Assembly: GCA_963575745.1 (NCBI GenBank)
Contig: CAUYUJ010000664.1
Location: forward strand, 46,885 to 110,884
Direction: 5' to 3'
Origin: Prorocentrum cordatum
Lineage: Eukaryota > Sar > Dinophyceae > Prorocentrales > Prorocentraceae
Length of the DNA stretch: 64,000 nucleotides
Positions within the stretch are counted from its first letter, which is position 1, and each line of letters begins with the position of its first letter. Under the pieces are notes generated by a model. The model was given only the letters and a program-made list of their open reading frames with translations. It was not told where the DNA came from and did no database searches. Below are positions 42,398 to 53,039 of the stretch, one piece after another. The translations under genes and the position numbers were made by a program.

Positions 42398-43618
42398 CTA
42401 CCCCTCGGTTCCCATAAGTTTCAGCCACTGTATGGGGTAGGTTACCTTAGCCTCATTCCATTGACGGGGGAGTACCCTTAACCCTCGGAGAGAGCCTAGC
42501 CAGTCGACAGCTTGTATCAAGTCAGTGAGGTCACCCTCCGGAATGGCATAGGTTTTCTCAAGGTAAGTGTACAACCGACGTAGCTCGGTGTGGGCCTCGG
42601 CGGGGGGGCCTCGGAACTCTGCGGGCGTGAGTGTGCGGTCGCGTCTGGCAGGGCGACTGCCGTCGGGATCGAGATGCATGATGGCATGGTCCGACAGGGA
42701 AGGCTTCCACGCCTTCCTGGTATGGTAGGCCGCCAGTGACGCTGTGGGGCATGCCATTCAATCGATGGCGGAGTCGCTGTCGCGGTCGGCGCAAGCGGGC
42801 CCGCCCGCGTGTGCAATGCTTGAGTTGGTGGAGGCAAGGAGGTCACAAAGGTTTGCCACGTCCTCGACCTCTCCCTCGCGTGGGTCTTCGCACTGCAGGT
42901 TGACGCCTCCCCCCCAGAAGGTCGGGACATCGTCGAGCCTTTCAAGTGCCTCGCGGGCCCCTTGTATGGTTTCACTCTTGAGTGACGGTGGTAAATAAGT
43001 ACTGATGAGCCTGACACGAGTACCTTGCGCATCGATGTCTGCCCATATAGCGCATCCTGGGACAAGTGTGCCAGAGGCGAGCAGGGGCATTCCATGAGGC
43101 ATCAAGATGGCCGTTCCTCCTGCGAGGCCGCCCCCTGGCCCCCTGAAAGCTGGCGTGGAGGCAAGGGCACGCGCTGGCAAGAGGCTAGCCCAGACGCCAC
43201 TTTCGTGTTCAGACCAGTGAGTCTCTTGTAGAAAGCAGGCGCGTTCCCTGGTGGTGACTTCTGTCAGGACAGCATGTTTAATTCGGTTTTTGTGCGCAGT
43301 GGTGCTTCGTGGGTATCGAACGCTCCAGCATGCCAGGCGTGGTTTCCCGGTGCCGCGAGCTCTCTGCAGACCTGCAAGAAGGTCGTCGAGTTTGAAATCG
43401 GCGTAGAGGTCACGCCAGGTGGGGTTCTGCCACTGAGAGCCGCGGAGCGCGGCCCAGAGGGCGCGTGGCGAGCGTACCGGGGCAGCATGGTGAGCGAGGA
43501 GGTGAGAAGAAAGAGATCGTGCCGCAGTTTTCCAGACGCGACTGCGGGCAGCCGGCGCCAGCGCTGCCCCGTCGGGGGGCCCCAGGGCCTCCCGTTGTGG
43601 GAGGGGGGCCCAAGTTGA
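42398..43618 (-). pseudogene. AP-type (EEP) endonuclease of a LINE-like element, truncated
   Basis: One minus-strand frame, continuous with the methyltransferase frame, holds the conserved blocks of the exonuclease-endonuclease-phosphatase fold used by LINEs to nick target DNA. Blocks: RERACFLQETHW (catalytic Glu), GGGLAGGTAILMPHG, VRLISTYLPPS, VPTFWGGGVNLQ (GGDFN position; the Asp is Gly here), DSDSAID followed by TGA where Trp is expected (stop at 42758) and MACP, and WKPSLSDHAIMH (the SDH box). After the domain the frame continues EFRGPPAEAHTELRRLYTYL to GLRVLPRQWN and ends at 42398 without any RT. The missing Asp and the TGA argue for an inactive copy. Upstream the frame reads WRDLYADFKLDDLLAGLQRA and PRLACWSVRYPRS. 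Confidence 0.85.
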
Positions 43619-45237
43619 TTAGGGGGGGATTACCGTCGGTGGGCAGAGAGGTGGAATGACGTTCCCAGCCTCACAGGAAAGTCGTATATCATCTGGAAAG
43701 GGTGATCTGGCAAGCCGATCGACCCTGCAGTGCTGTTTGGCAAATGCGAATGCATGGTCAAAGCCCGCCTGGATGTCGAGTGCGCACGGCGTTCGGCGAT
43801 CTCCGTAGACTCCTGGCACTGTTGCAAGGCATGCGTCCATCAGGAGCCCAACGATCCTTTGCTGGAGGGATCGGGGACCAAAGTGATTGCCAACGGCGTC
43901 GTACAGTTCTCGGCTGGCGAGTCCCATCGCGCCGTAGTAGTCCAGCATCCAGGTGGCTCGCGCGCATTCTTCGGGCGCTGGTACTCGAAGCCCGTGTTTT
44001 CAACCCTCTTGCATGAGCCATCGTCTCCAGGATCTTACTTGTTCCTCTTCCTGTTGTCCATCTCTCCCCTTCCCACTGAGAACGTGCTTCAGGCCTTCTT
44101 CGCATTATTTGTGCGTGGCGCTGGCGTTGGTCTCTCGTAGGATGCGTTGCACCCTTTTGCTCACTTCGGTGAGCCGGACGCAAAGCCATGGTTGGCTGCA
44201 GTTGAAATGGCACAGCAGATGTTTGGGATGCAGCTGGAAGCATCTTGCTAGCACCTCGTTGGGGCCCCCACGAGACCTGGTCCACGCCGGCACTGCACCT
44301 TCAAAGTGGAAGGACCATTCGTTGCCCCAGGGGGGGGGAAGCCCCGGGAAATCAAGGTCGAGGTCAGACCTAGGGAAGGAGCCTAACCATAGCCTGTCTC
44401 GCGGGCTGACCACCCATTTTCCGGCGTCGATTTCGACGACCCAGTCATCTGGGACCTCCCCCATGGCTCTCTGCATGCCTTCCCGGTGAGGTTTGCGCAT
44501 GGAGCCCGCGTTTTCAACGACCACATGTATTGTGACGTCGTTGCGGTAGCATGTGGCGAGGGACCACGCCAGGGGAATTGCGAAAAAGTGGACCGACTTG
44601 TCCCCGACGAGGCCGTCCTGGCCGCCTCGAGACCCTGCGCATGACAGATTGTTGCATGGGCTGCCCCCAACGATCAGGAGGAGGGCGTCGGGCTCAAGGG
44701 AGGAGACGACATGTTCCCACACCGTCATCGCAGCACCGGGCGTCCTCCTGAAGAGGTCCCACACGTCCGAGGCGAGGATTCGGTGCGGCGGTCCGCCGTC
44801 CCGTGCCCGTGTCTCAGGGCATTCTCAGAGCTGCGTGGCCCTTTGTGCCATGCAGGTGTCGTGCTCTACGAGGTTGGAGGTGCGGAAGAGATCAGCGCGT
44901 CCCATTCGATGTAGTAGGTCCCCCACTGCGTACCTGGCTGTCCCCCACCCGTCAAACAAAGAGACCAAATGCAGCGGGCGTTCCTGTCGCCCTCCTTGAT
45001 TGGTTAATGAAGCGCTGAGGTCGCCTGTGTTCTTGCCATTGTGGAGAATGGTAGGGTCAGGTCGTCGTTGGAAGTCGCTCGTGGAAGCTTGCGCTGCTGG
45101 CGCTACCTGGCCAGTCACTCGGCCGTCGTGCACCCTGATGTCGCGTGCTACAATGACCCCTTGTCTGGCGAGGTCATGAATGGCATCTACGACCATCTGT
45201 GAATTCAAGCCTGCCTGGGAGCATGCGACAAGCATCG
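43619..45237 (-). pseudogene. DNMT3-like cytosine-5 DNA methyltransferase in a retroelement
   Basis: One frame carries nearly all C5-methyltransferase motifs in order: I LHLVSLFDGWGTARYAV (cofactor binding), II NLVEHDT, III ILASDVWDLF, IV IVGGSPCNNLSCAG with the catalytic Cys, the following GLVGDKSVHFF, VI VVVENAGSM with the catalytic Glu, VIII SPRDRLWLGSF, IX RVPAPEECARATWM and X ELYDAVGNHFGPRSLQ. GGSPCNxLS followed by G..s.hFF is closest to the DNMT3 type. The enzyme would methylate cytosine in DNA using S-adenosylmethionine. Stops at 44825 (TGA), 44105 (TAA), 44000 (TGA) and 43619 (TAA) break it, all without frameshift. N-terminal to motif I is AQAGLNSQMVVDAIHDLARQ. The frame passes straight on into the endonuclease. 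Confidence 0.85.
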
Positions 45238-45334
45238 GGCCCTCGGATGTCGCCGGTGCTATTCCAGCGGTTGGGCCGGCGTGTCTCGACCAGGCGCACT
45301 GGAGCAGATCGCTTGGATTCGGGGGAGAGCTGAG

Positions 45335-46403
45335 TTATTCGACGACCTCGTTGGCGGGCCGTTGTCGCTCCGAACGCGCATTTGCTGGCGCCGCTCTGCT
45401 GGCTGGTCGCGCAGCTCCTTTGGCCATCGGAGAAAGCACCGTTTGTACCACACCTGAGGCAAGACGTCGCCCCGCGCCCATCCGCCTCAGTCGGTGTGGC
45501 AGCTGATCTAGCCCGAGCCACCTTGGGGCCCGGGTTGTCCGCGCTGGTGCTTTTGGCGCGGGTGATGGAATCTGATTTGCCGCCCGTCTAGCGGGCGGCT
45601 GACGACGGCCTGGCGGCTGCGCGCCTCTTTTAGGTTGTGGGCCCGCTACAGTGACCGGCGTCTCTGGTTGGGTTGCATCGCGATTGGCGGGGTTGATAAT
45701 GTTCGGTATGAACGTCGCAGCACCGTCGTTTACGGAGGGGGTTGGGGCTGGTTGCGGCAACCTGTCGGTTGGGATGTTCTTGTTGCTGCACGTAGAAGGG
45801 CGTTGCGCGGTGCCCCAGCGTTGAGAGCAGTTTGGCTGACAATCCCCCGCATGGTCGCCCATGTAGTAGTGAGCAGGGCTCGTCTGGCGCGGCGGGGTCG
45901 CAAGGGTTGTTCCGAAGCATGCCGCTGGGACGGTCGATCACCAAATTCGGCCTGGCGCTATGATAATGCGAGTCGCCCCCCGCGCCCCGTCCAGGTAGGC
46001 GAGCTTCGTTCCAATAGCTGACAAGCAAAGTATAACTTTCCTCACTCCGCCGAAACTGCTCGAAAAAAAGCCTCTTGGTTGGTGCGCGGAGTTGGCCGAC
46101 CGTGGTTCCCCAGATGAGGGGTGACATGACAGTCTGCCAGCCCCTTGAGGAGCTAATGCTCTCAACCCTGTCCTTGAACCGTGGGGTCTTAACCTCCTCT
46201 GTAACATGGCCAAGATAACGCTTCGTGTTATTGAGAAGTGCGTTCCACTTGGTGTTGATGGCGCAATGGAGGTTCAATCCTTCTGGAATTCCGCCGGCCC
46301 TGCCGAGTGGGTTTCTCTCGTAATCAATCTCGCCTGCGCCAGGGAGTGACAACAGCTTGTTTCTTCGATCAGTAGCCTGTGTCGCGCGTGCTGACGAGCT
46401 CAC
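45335..46403 (-). pseudogene. Linker and globular segment N-terminal to the methyltransferase
   Basis: From 45862 to 45335 the frame is the methyltransferase one and encodes a Pro/Ala/Arg-rich linker (PTDRLPQPAPTPSVNDG, PNIINPANRDATQPE, RRQPPARRAANQIPS), ending in a TAA at 45335 before the frame carries on. From 46403 to about 45865 the convincing text is in another frame: EIDYERNPLGRAGGIPEGLN, HCAINTKWNALLNNTKRYLG, VESISSSRGWQTVMSPLIWG and RLFFEQFRRSEESYTLLVSY. Thus one indel lies near 45865. No domain is recognised; the globular part may be an ORF1-like nucleic-acid-binding module. Confidence 0.5.
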
Positions 46404-47623
46404 GGCAAGGGAGCTGGGCGCCGGGGAGTGACCTGGTCAGAGGTGGCAGCGTTATTCCCGTTAGGGGAGGCCTCGACTGTTGGAGAGTGGGCGGGAGAGG
46501 CAGCCTGGGGTTGCGGGGTGGTTCGCATGCCATTGTTAAGCGAGGAGGGGGGTGGGTCGCCTTGCAGCGGATGGGGCTCAGCGGGAATGGGAGGGGTGGC
46601 GGAGGAGACGCCGGGGAGGAGGACGTCCGCCATGGCATGGTCTCCTGGAGACGTCGGGGCGCCGTCGCTGGAGGTAGCGGCGGGAGTGACAGGTTGCTGC
46701 TGGGAAGGTCGGGGCTGCGTGGCGGGGGTAGGCATTGACTGAGTCCGCGGCGCGGGAGTGACAAGTTGCCGTTGCGAAGGTCGGGGCTGCGCGTCAGGGA
46801 CGGGGATTGACTGAGTCGGCGGTGCGGGTTGAGTCGTGGAGGCAGGGACTTGGCAGGGGCCACTTGCCTGAGTCCTGCGTCTGGGTGCGCGTCCTGGGTC
46901 GGGGCGTCGTCGGTCGGCAGCTCCAGCGCTTCTGATTCTGTCGTCGAGGACCGCAGAGGCCTCTTCTGCGTTGGCCGCGACCTGGCGGGGCGTGACCGGC
47001 GCAAGGTCTCCCCGCGCTCAAGGGAAGTTAAGAAAGAGGTCAAACGCGCACTGCGGGTCAACCTCGCCAACTGGTGCAAGCCATTGCTGGGACGGCGATT
47101 GCCTATAGAAGTTGCCAGGGATTTTGCGGCCCTGAAGCAGTTGGTATACATGGTCCCTCCTGAGCCGCATGGGGCCTGTCAGCTGAATGAGCCAGAGCAT
47201 GGTGAAACCGTCCCAACAATATCTCTGCGTCCGGTTTCCTGCGGCGGCCCTCCTTTCCTCTACCTCGAGGATCCCAACAATTGCTCGTGTGACGTCATGT
47301 ACTCGTTGGTCGTGGAGCGTAATCTCATATTGGTTGAGAAGGGCTCTAGCCGCTGCGACGGCGTCTTCCTGGGCGGAGACAAGTATAGGAGGGGGGTGCA
47401 TCGTCGCCGGGTGTCCGGGGGCAGGGCAGCGAGCGAGGGATAGATAACTGGACGCGCGGCGAGCGAGCGAGGGAAAGCTGGGTGTCGATGCGTTGATTGT
47501 CACTCTGGACGCGCTGGGGGGTCGGTGGGAGGCCGGGCCCAAGCTGGACAGGAGCGGGCGCGCTGGGCGGGGTCTCGGTGGACGCAGGGACGAAGACAGG
47601 GCCGATGGCCAGGCCGGCCTCAA
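46400..47623 (-). pseudogene. Helical segment and Pro/Gln-rich spacer of the polyprotein
   Basis: Between about 47420 and 47018 the text is globular: SAQEDAVAAARALLNQYEIT, VHDVTRAIVGILEVEERRAA, RYCWDGFTMLWLIQLTGPMR and DHVYQLLQGRKIPGNFYRQS. It is followed (46735-46400, same frame number) by a disordered Pro/Gln/Ser/Thr spacer (QPRPSQQQPVTPAATSSDGA, NNGMRTTPQPQAASPAHSPT). In the DNA at 46690-46830 a unit of about 72 bp (GAAGGTCGGGGCTGCG, GATTGACTGAGTC) is tandemly repeated. Upstream of 47420 coding is in a different frame. No family recognised. Confidence 0.45.
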
Positions 47624-49371
47624 TGGTAATGAGGGGGCGAAAACTGGAGTTGCTGGCCGAGTGGCTTCCTATTGCCGCAGGGACGGCCACGGTGGTCCAA
47701 GAGGGCAAGGTGTAGCGCAGCACGGCGCGCTCACCTGCTGCGGTGACAATGAGGCTGCCGCCGGCTGCGACGACGAGAAATGCGAGTTCCCCTGGGCAGT
47801 GGCTGAGCTCCACTCGTCGCGCAGACTCGCTGTCGTGTCTCCCGCGAGGAGGCGACGGTTCACTGCGACCGTCCCCTAGAAGGGACCGGAAGCGTCCACT
47901 GTTCTCAGACAGCCAGTCTTCGGTGATCTGGGGGGGGCCGCATGGCGCAGTGGGTTCGGGGTAGAAGGTGGGTGGCCACAGCCGCGTCAAAAGCCGTATG
48001 TTGCCTTGGCCAACGGAGGTGGCGCACGCGCGGCTACCTTGACCGCGCGGGCTGCGACTGTTGTCGTTGCGTTCGCTACTGTGCTGTGCGAGGTCGCTAC
48101 CTATGGACCGGTGCTGCTCCTGACCGATTTGGGCTCCGTATTGATCGATGGATTGAATGGCGAGAACCTGTGGGTGGATAGCCGCACAATGCGTTTGGCT
48201 GGTCTCCTGGTTCCTTGCTCTGTCCAGGTGTTCTCGTATGTTTCGCGGCATCTGGGGCGCCCTGCGCGCTCCGCCCCTGGCTGCCGTGGCAGGAAAGATG
48301 CGATATTCAGAGCTCTCGGACCTGAGATAGGCATTCCGACCAAAGGCGCCAGCCATGGTGTCGCAGGCAGCAGCGCGGACGAGCACCTGCGACATCTGCT
48401 AATAACACTTGAGGTCAGGATGGCACGCGTAGACGCACTGTACCTGCTCGACGTTGTCTTGTCCCGTTGTGTGTTCGATGGCGTCGACGATTCGTTCATG
48501 CGTTAGCTGTCCAGCGTCTGCGATGTTCCATCTGAGATGGAAGCCAGACTCAGGATCTGTGAGTCTGCTCAGCGTAGGGCCGCCGTCCCATTTCCCGGTC
48601 AAGATAAGCCTCCGCGGTGGAGTCGCATTCAGGTAAGATCTGCCTGGCAATGTCTGCGGGGCCTCCTGCAAGAGTCTGCCAAGCTGCGCGGCAGCGATCC
48701 TTTCCGGCGTTCTGATGAGTAGTAGCCCAATTGTGCATACGCTCGCTCTGTAGTGTACTGCTCGTGATGCTTGACAGACGACTGGGCGCGCAAGGGGGGT
48801 GGAAGGCGGATTCATGGGGACGTGCACAATATCGCCGGTTTCGTGCTGTCTCCCTGTGGTGGCGCCTTTCCAGCTGTACTCACTGGCCACCCAGTCGATC
48901 CCTGCGTGGAGTCAGGCTAACTGGGCCTCGGCGTTTCGCTCGTCCCCGTCAGGTCGATTGGTGTAGCATCGTACAACATGACGGTACAGCTCCTCCAATC
49001 CTTGCCTTTGCAGCGCGGCGTCCTTCGGGAGCGAAATTCTGGAGGTGGCCCAGGCGGTTTGCTGCGAATTGCTATCTTCGTTGGTAATGTGATAGACCCA
49101 GAGGGAGATGCGTGCGCAAACCTCCTGATTTCTGCCCCCCGGGAACGACGACATGAAGAGCGTTCGATCTGTCGTGGTTATGCCGTCCCCAGTGCGCCAC
49201 TGGCCCGGGAGGGGTGACAGTTCTCAGTAAAGTCCCTCCAAATTCAGCTTGGCTGGCCAGTAGCTGAAAATATGGGGGGGGGGTCATCCTTCCAGTGGCT
49301 AGGGGCCGTCCAACTGGGGCCATGAGCGATAGACGAGCGGCAGATCGGGCTGCCCCAGTGGGCGTTGGCAA
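47346..49371 (-). pseudogene. Polyprotein segment between RING region and spacer
   Basis: One frame runs from about 49154 to 47346 with single stops at 48912 and 48399. Text: RNQEVCARISLWVYHITNED, LQRQGLEELYRHVVRCYTNR, SLCTIGLLLIRTPERIAAAQ-like text at 48740-48800, ESGFHLRWNIADAGQLTHER and IVDAIEHTTGQDNVEQVQCV, then a Ser/Arg spacer and a beta-like part (PGELAFLVVAAGGSLIVTAA, TVAVPAAIGSHSAS). From 49371 to about 49140 it is preceded in another frame (PPPYFQLLASQAEFGGTLLR, HWGRHNHDRSNALHVVVPGG), the change being at a C6/G6 run near 49137. No domain is recognised. Strand, order and decay pattern match the rest of the element. Confidence 0.45.
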
Positions 49372-49419
49372 TGGTTAGCAGTTCAGCAGTATCGGGGCCT
49401 CCCGGTGAGTTGGGGCCTT

Positions 49420-50604
49420 CTATCGTGAGGGCCAAAACCGGTGCACTTGCTTGCGGTCGGCGGCCACGGTCTCAGAGATGGCGTCAGTTTGCGCGGCGCG
49501 TAGGCACGCAAGGATGATGTTTGGCCCGTTGGGTCGGTGCGTGGTCTGCGCGGACGCGAGGGCAAAAGTGGCGGCAGCTGCGTCGGCGTCTACGTCGCCA
49601 AGCAAGGACTCCAGAGCGACTGGCATGTCTGCCAGGGACTCCCTCACAGCTTCCCTAACAAGTCCAGCTCGGAACATCGGCCTCCCTTGAGCGCGGTGAA
49701 AGTCAGGCGGGAGTCTGGCGACTACCGCCGCCCATCGCTGCAGCGCGACAATGGGTGCTTCTCGCAGTCTGTTCCGCATCGACGGTTGGTATTGTGTCAT
49801 CCTGCATTGTGCGTCTGTGTTGCGGTTGATGTGTATCCTTTCGCCGATGGCTCGGGCGTCTTCGTCCGGGATGTTGTGGGAAGCTGACTGTAACGAGTTG
49901 GCACCGTTCCGCTGACCTGGTCGAAATATCTGCTGGCACCCTGGTCCGAAGTCGTTGATGACCTGCGCAAGTTCTTCGGCGGTGGCTCGCCCCTGGGGAA
50001 CGGGGATCTCAGGGGCGCCGCCATTACGCTGCGCAGTTCCCTGTGGCGTACCTTGAGGCCCCAGTGCTTGAGCGGCGACGTTCCCGAGGCCGGGTGCTCT
50101 GCAGCGCGGGCACCTCAAAATACTGATTTGTTCCCTCCCGGGGCCAGCGAGGCTGAAGACGTCTGGTTGTTGCAGTCTCCATGCGGACAGGCAGGCAGCG
50201 TGGAATTGGCGACAACATGGAATGATCGCAGTCGTGGTGGCGTCGAGGGCTGACCAGCAGATAGCGCACTCCGGTGTGTCTCCAGTTTCATTCTGCGGAG
50301 ACGTAAGACCGCGCGCGGGGCACGCTGGCTCGGTCTCCCGTAGCACGCATTCCGCGCATACCTCCCGGAGCACGAAGGCGTCTCTGGCGGCGGATTCGCC
50401 GCTTGCGGCAGCCGCGCAGCTCACGCGGTGGAAGAAGGGAGCTAAGCTAGTCGAGGTGAAGAGGTCGCAAGCCTGGCATTCCTCGGCCCGCGCCCCAATG
50501 AAAAACTCGAGGAGTCGCTGTAGTTGCAGCGTCGCGTGGATGTCACACAGGATGAGCCATTTAGATATGACAGCAAATTGGGCAATGTGGATCCTTCGTG
50601 CCAT
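49420..50604 (-). CDS. RING-finger protein segment of the retroelement
   Basis: A 394-codon frame, open and with an ATG at its head. Near residues 42-45 a CQACDLF pair and at about 81-95 CAECVLRETEPAC occur. At about residues 113-170 lies a RING-type finger: PECAICWSALD, PCCRQFHAACLSAW and, after a long loop, LRCPRCRAPG. The order C-x2-C, C-x3-H-x3-C, C-x2-C is that of a RING-type E3 ubiquitin ligase domain, though one ligand is hard to assign. After the finger: GRATAEELAQVINDFGPGCQ, QYQPSMRNRLREAPIVALQR and LESLLGDVDADAAAATFALA. RING fingers bind E2 enzymes to promote ubiquitin transfer. Here it would be an accessory function at the N-terminal side of the DNMT-EEP element. The frame begins where the preceding one ends (50604). 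Confidence 0.65.
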   Translation of the reverse strand: MARRIHIAQFAVISKWLILCDIHATLQLQRLLEFFIGARAEECQACDLFTSTSLAPFFHRVSCAAAASGESAARDAFVLREVCAECVLRETEPACPARGLTSPQNETGDTPECAICWSALDATTTAIIPCCRQFHAACLSAWRLQQPDVFSLAGPGREQISILRCPRCRAPGLGNVAAQALGPQGTPQGTAQRNGGAPEIPVPQGRATAEELAQVINDFGPGCQQIFRPGQRNGANSLQSASHNIPDEDARAIGERIHINRNTDAQCRMTQYQPSMRNRLREAPIVALQRWAAVVARLPPDFHRAQGRPMFRAGLVREAVRESLADMPVALESLLGDVDADAAAATFALASAQTTHRPNGPNIILACLRAAQTDAISETVAADRKQVHRFWPSR

Positions 50605-51967
50605 TACCAGGGGGCAGAGGAAGTGTCTTCAAATTCGCGGTCTAAGGCATAGCCACATTGCCCAAGAAAGCCACCTGTCAACGCAGTCAGCTTTAGTAGT
50701 GGCGTCCCGCAGCGATTCCCGAAGTCGAGTCGCCTTGTGTCGATTGACCTGGTGTCCAGCGGCGGCCGTGCCTGTCGCCATCCACCGCGTTCGTCAAGTC
50801 GTTCGGCAATGTGCAGGCGCTCTAGTAGAACTGAGACTTTGACGGCTAGGTCCGGGTCTCGCCACTGGTGCACCCTGCCAATGTCCTCCTGTGTTGCCCC
50901 TTCTTGTCCCGTTGACATCTGCTCCTCCCACGGTTGTACGTTGCTCAGTCTTGCCATCCTGGACGCAGCTTGAATGGCCTCGGGGCTTCTGTCTGAGTCT
51001 CCGTTGAAGACTGAGTACAGCTGATTCCGTGAGCGTCAAGCTTTTGCACCATCAACTTTTGCAACGTGCGCTCAATGTACCCGCATGGCCGCGGCGCGGG
51101 GGCGGGCCGCCCAGTTCCGGCTCGGCGCCCCCCCACCCCCATCTTGGCGCAAGCAAGCTCGATGGTGTCGACCGACGCCTCTCTCCAGCAGGCTTCCGCT
51201 GCGTTGATTGCTCTGGCGTCGAGTTGGTGGCGCCCAAACACATCGAGTAAGCGCGCGCCCGTCCAGCTCCAGTCGCAGCACCCCAGATGAAGTTGACAAG
51301 AATAATAGCAAACTTGTACACGCTGGGGAGGGTGAATGAAGCAATGTACTCGCGCACCTCCTGCATCTCGGATTCGCAATCCTGGAGACGCCTCCTTTCC
51401 TCACGCCCCACGAGCATGACGGTGATTGCCTGCATGGGCGGAGCTTCGATTTGAGCTGCCTCTGCGATTCCCATGACGGTGTCGACGCGTGTGAGTTACC
51501 CTGTGCAGTTGGTGCGGTCATGCTCCCCCAGTGCCGAACGATGGTGCGCTCAATGCATATCCCGATCGGTTCGTCGTCTTCGAGTAGGAGCGCAAGGTTT
51601 TGATGCTCACCGAACGCTAGAGTGGCGCGCATACAATCAGTGCCTGAGTGGCCAATGCCCGCTCGGTGGTGGTCATGCCGCGATCGTCGCGCACTAGTTG
51701 GACATGAAGCTGATCGTCGGACTCAACCTGGTCCGCGACGAACATCCCGATGTGTTGTTGAGGCCATGCGATCTCCGCTGTTTGCAGTCCAAGTTGGGTC
51801 AAGTGACGGTAGGCAAAGGAGCTTCGTTGAGCAGGCTGGCTGCGCGCTCCTGCACTCCCGCCTATAGTTGGGGCGAGCGTGGCCTGCACGTGAGGCGACG
51901 CGAGTGCTGTGGGGGGCCAGCCGGCGAGCTGTCCGGGCAGCTTGCCTTGCGAGATTTGGTCGTGCAT
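50605..51967 (-). pseudogene. Polyprotein segments upstream of the RING finger
   Basis: Protein-like text continues in changing frames: RALATQALIV preceded by LTQLGLQTAEIAWPQQHIGM (51967-51617), MRATLAFGEHQNLALLLEDD and EPIGICIERTIVRHWGSMT (51632-51500), AAQIEAPPMQAITVMLVGRE and YIASFTLPSVYKFAIILVNF (51474-51290; a hydrophobic stretch), INAAEACWREASVDTIELAC and YIERTLQKLMVQKLDAHGIS (51230-50945), then DIGRVHQWRDPDLAVKVSVL and TPLLKLTALTGGFLGQCGYA (50957-50604). At least four frame changes occur. Each piece is short but joins the next without a gap, which supports one long ancestral frame. No domain is named. Confidence 0.45.
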
Positions 51968-52064
51968 CTCGCCGCAGACGTTGGTGGCCCACTCAGCGCT
52001 TGCTGCGCAGAGAAACGCGGATTTGTCAGCGGCAAAGCGGAGGTGGCTCTCAGTCGAAGCGCGG

Positions 52065-53017
52065 TTAGCACGCGCTGATCACGCGCCGCTGGCGAGGTCC
52101 GCCCATGTCCCCAGTAATCCACAGACTAACATGTTGGGGAGTAGTCTGCGGCGTTGCGCAGGCCCTGGTAGAGGTGGCAGGAGAAGGGGGCCAACCGTTG
52201 AGCTGCGCGGGCGAGAGGAAGGAGGATTTCGTTGGTAAGTGAATCAATTGGTAGGAAAGGCGGGCTCTCGCCGTCGAGTTCGTCTGCCAGCCAGGGGGGC
52301 GAGAATCTCCCACGCAGCGGGCGTGATCCCACGACAGGGGCCCGGCGCCCTTAGGCACCAAGGACCACGGAGAAGACGTCGTTCGCATGGTGTGAAGCGT
52401 CTGCCGAGCTGCGGAAAGGTTGCGTTGTCGTCCCAAGGCCAGATCTGCTTGTAGTCGTAGTCCTGTAGCGGCGGGGTGACGCCCGGTGCTGGAACTGCGC
52501 GATCGTCGACAAGCCATTTCGGTAGCTGGATGGCTCTCTGAGCGTCGGCTGCGATGGCGCGGTCGAAGGCGCTGGATAACAGTCCGCTGGCGGGGCCGCC
52601 GCGGGGGCGGCGATGGCAAGCCCTGGCGCGGAGCTCGCTGCGCGGAGGGGAGTGGGCGATTGCCTGTCTCCTTTCATGCATCAGTGGCTGCAGCACTTTG
52701 CCGGGCAGCGGTGCCTCTTCGCTGCGCTGTTGGGGGTGCGGTTTACGCGGGGGGCCGGGGGCGGTCGCGCGAGTGGAGTGGCCAACTCGATCGCCCCCAT
52801 CGGTCTTGATCAACAGCAGCACTGCCGCCGATGCCGCAGCATTTGGATACGCGGAACATTTTGGGGCATTCTGCGCGAGCGACGCATTTCTCAAGGTCCG
52901 TGATTTCGTCGCTGTCAAGGCGCGTGCATTGATCGCTGTTGCTGATGTGGCGCGCAGTGGCAAGACGCATGGCGAGTAACTGTGGCAGGCGCGGCCTGAC
53001 GCCCCCCAGTCTTCCAT
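52065..53017 (-). pseudogene. Polyprotein segment, Cys-rich start and conserved-looking core
   Basis: The best text is at about 52600-52270: SSAFDRAIAADAQRAIQLPK, WLVDDRAVPAPGVTPPLQDY, DYKQIWPWDDNATFPQLGRR. Upstream, in another frame (52970-52743), there is CTRLDSDEITDLEKCVARAE and CPKMFRVSKCCGIGG, a Cys cluster that may bind metal. Single GCGGTTAGC on the plus strand at 52061 is in the orientation opposite to all other copies of that motif. Family unknown. Confidence 0.4.
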
Positions 53018-53039
53018 CAGAATATTCCCCGTCTAGAGT

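Noticed and set aside
44690-44705. GGGCTCAAGGG on the plus strand as a leader relic
   Set aside because: Only eight matching bases, inside the methyltransferase frame and on the opposite strand.
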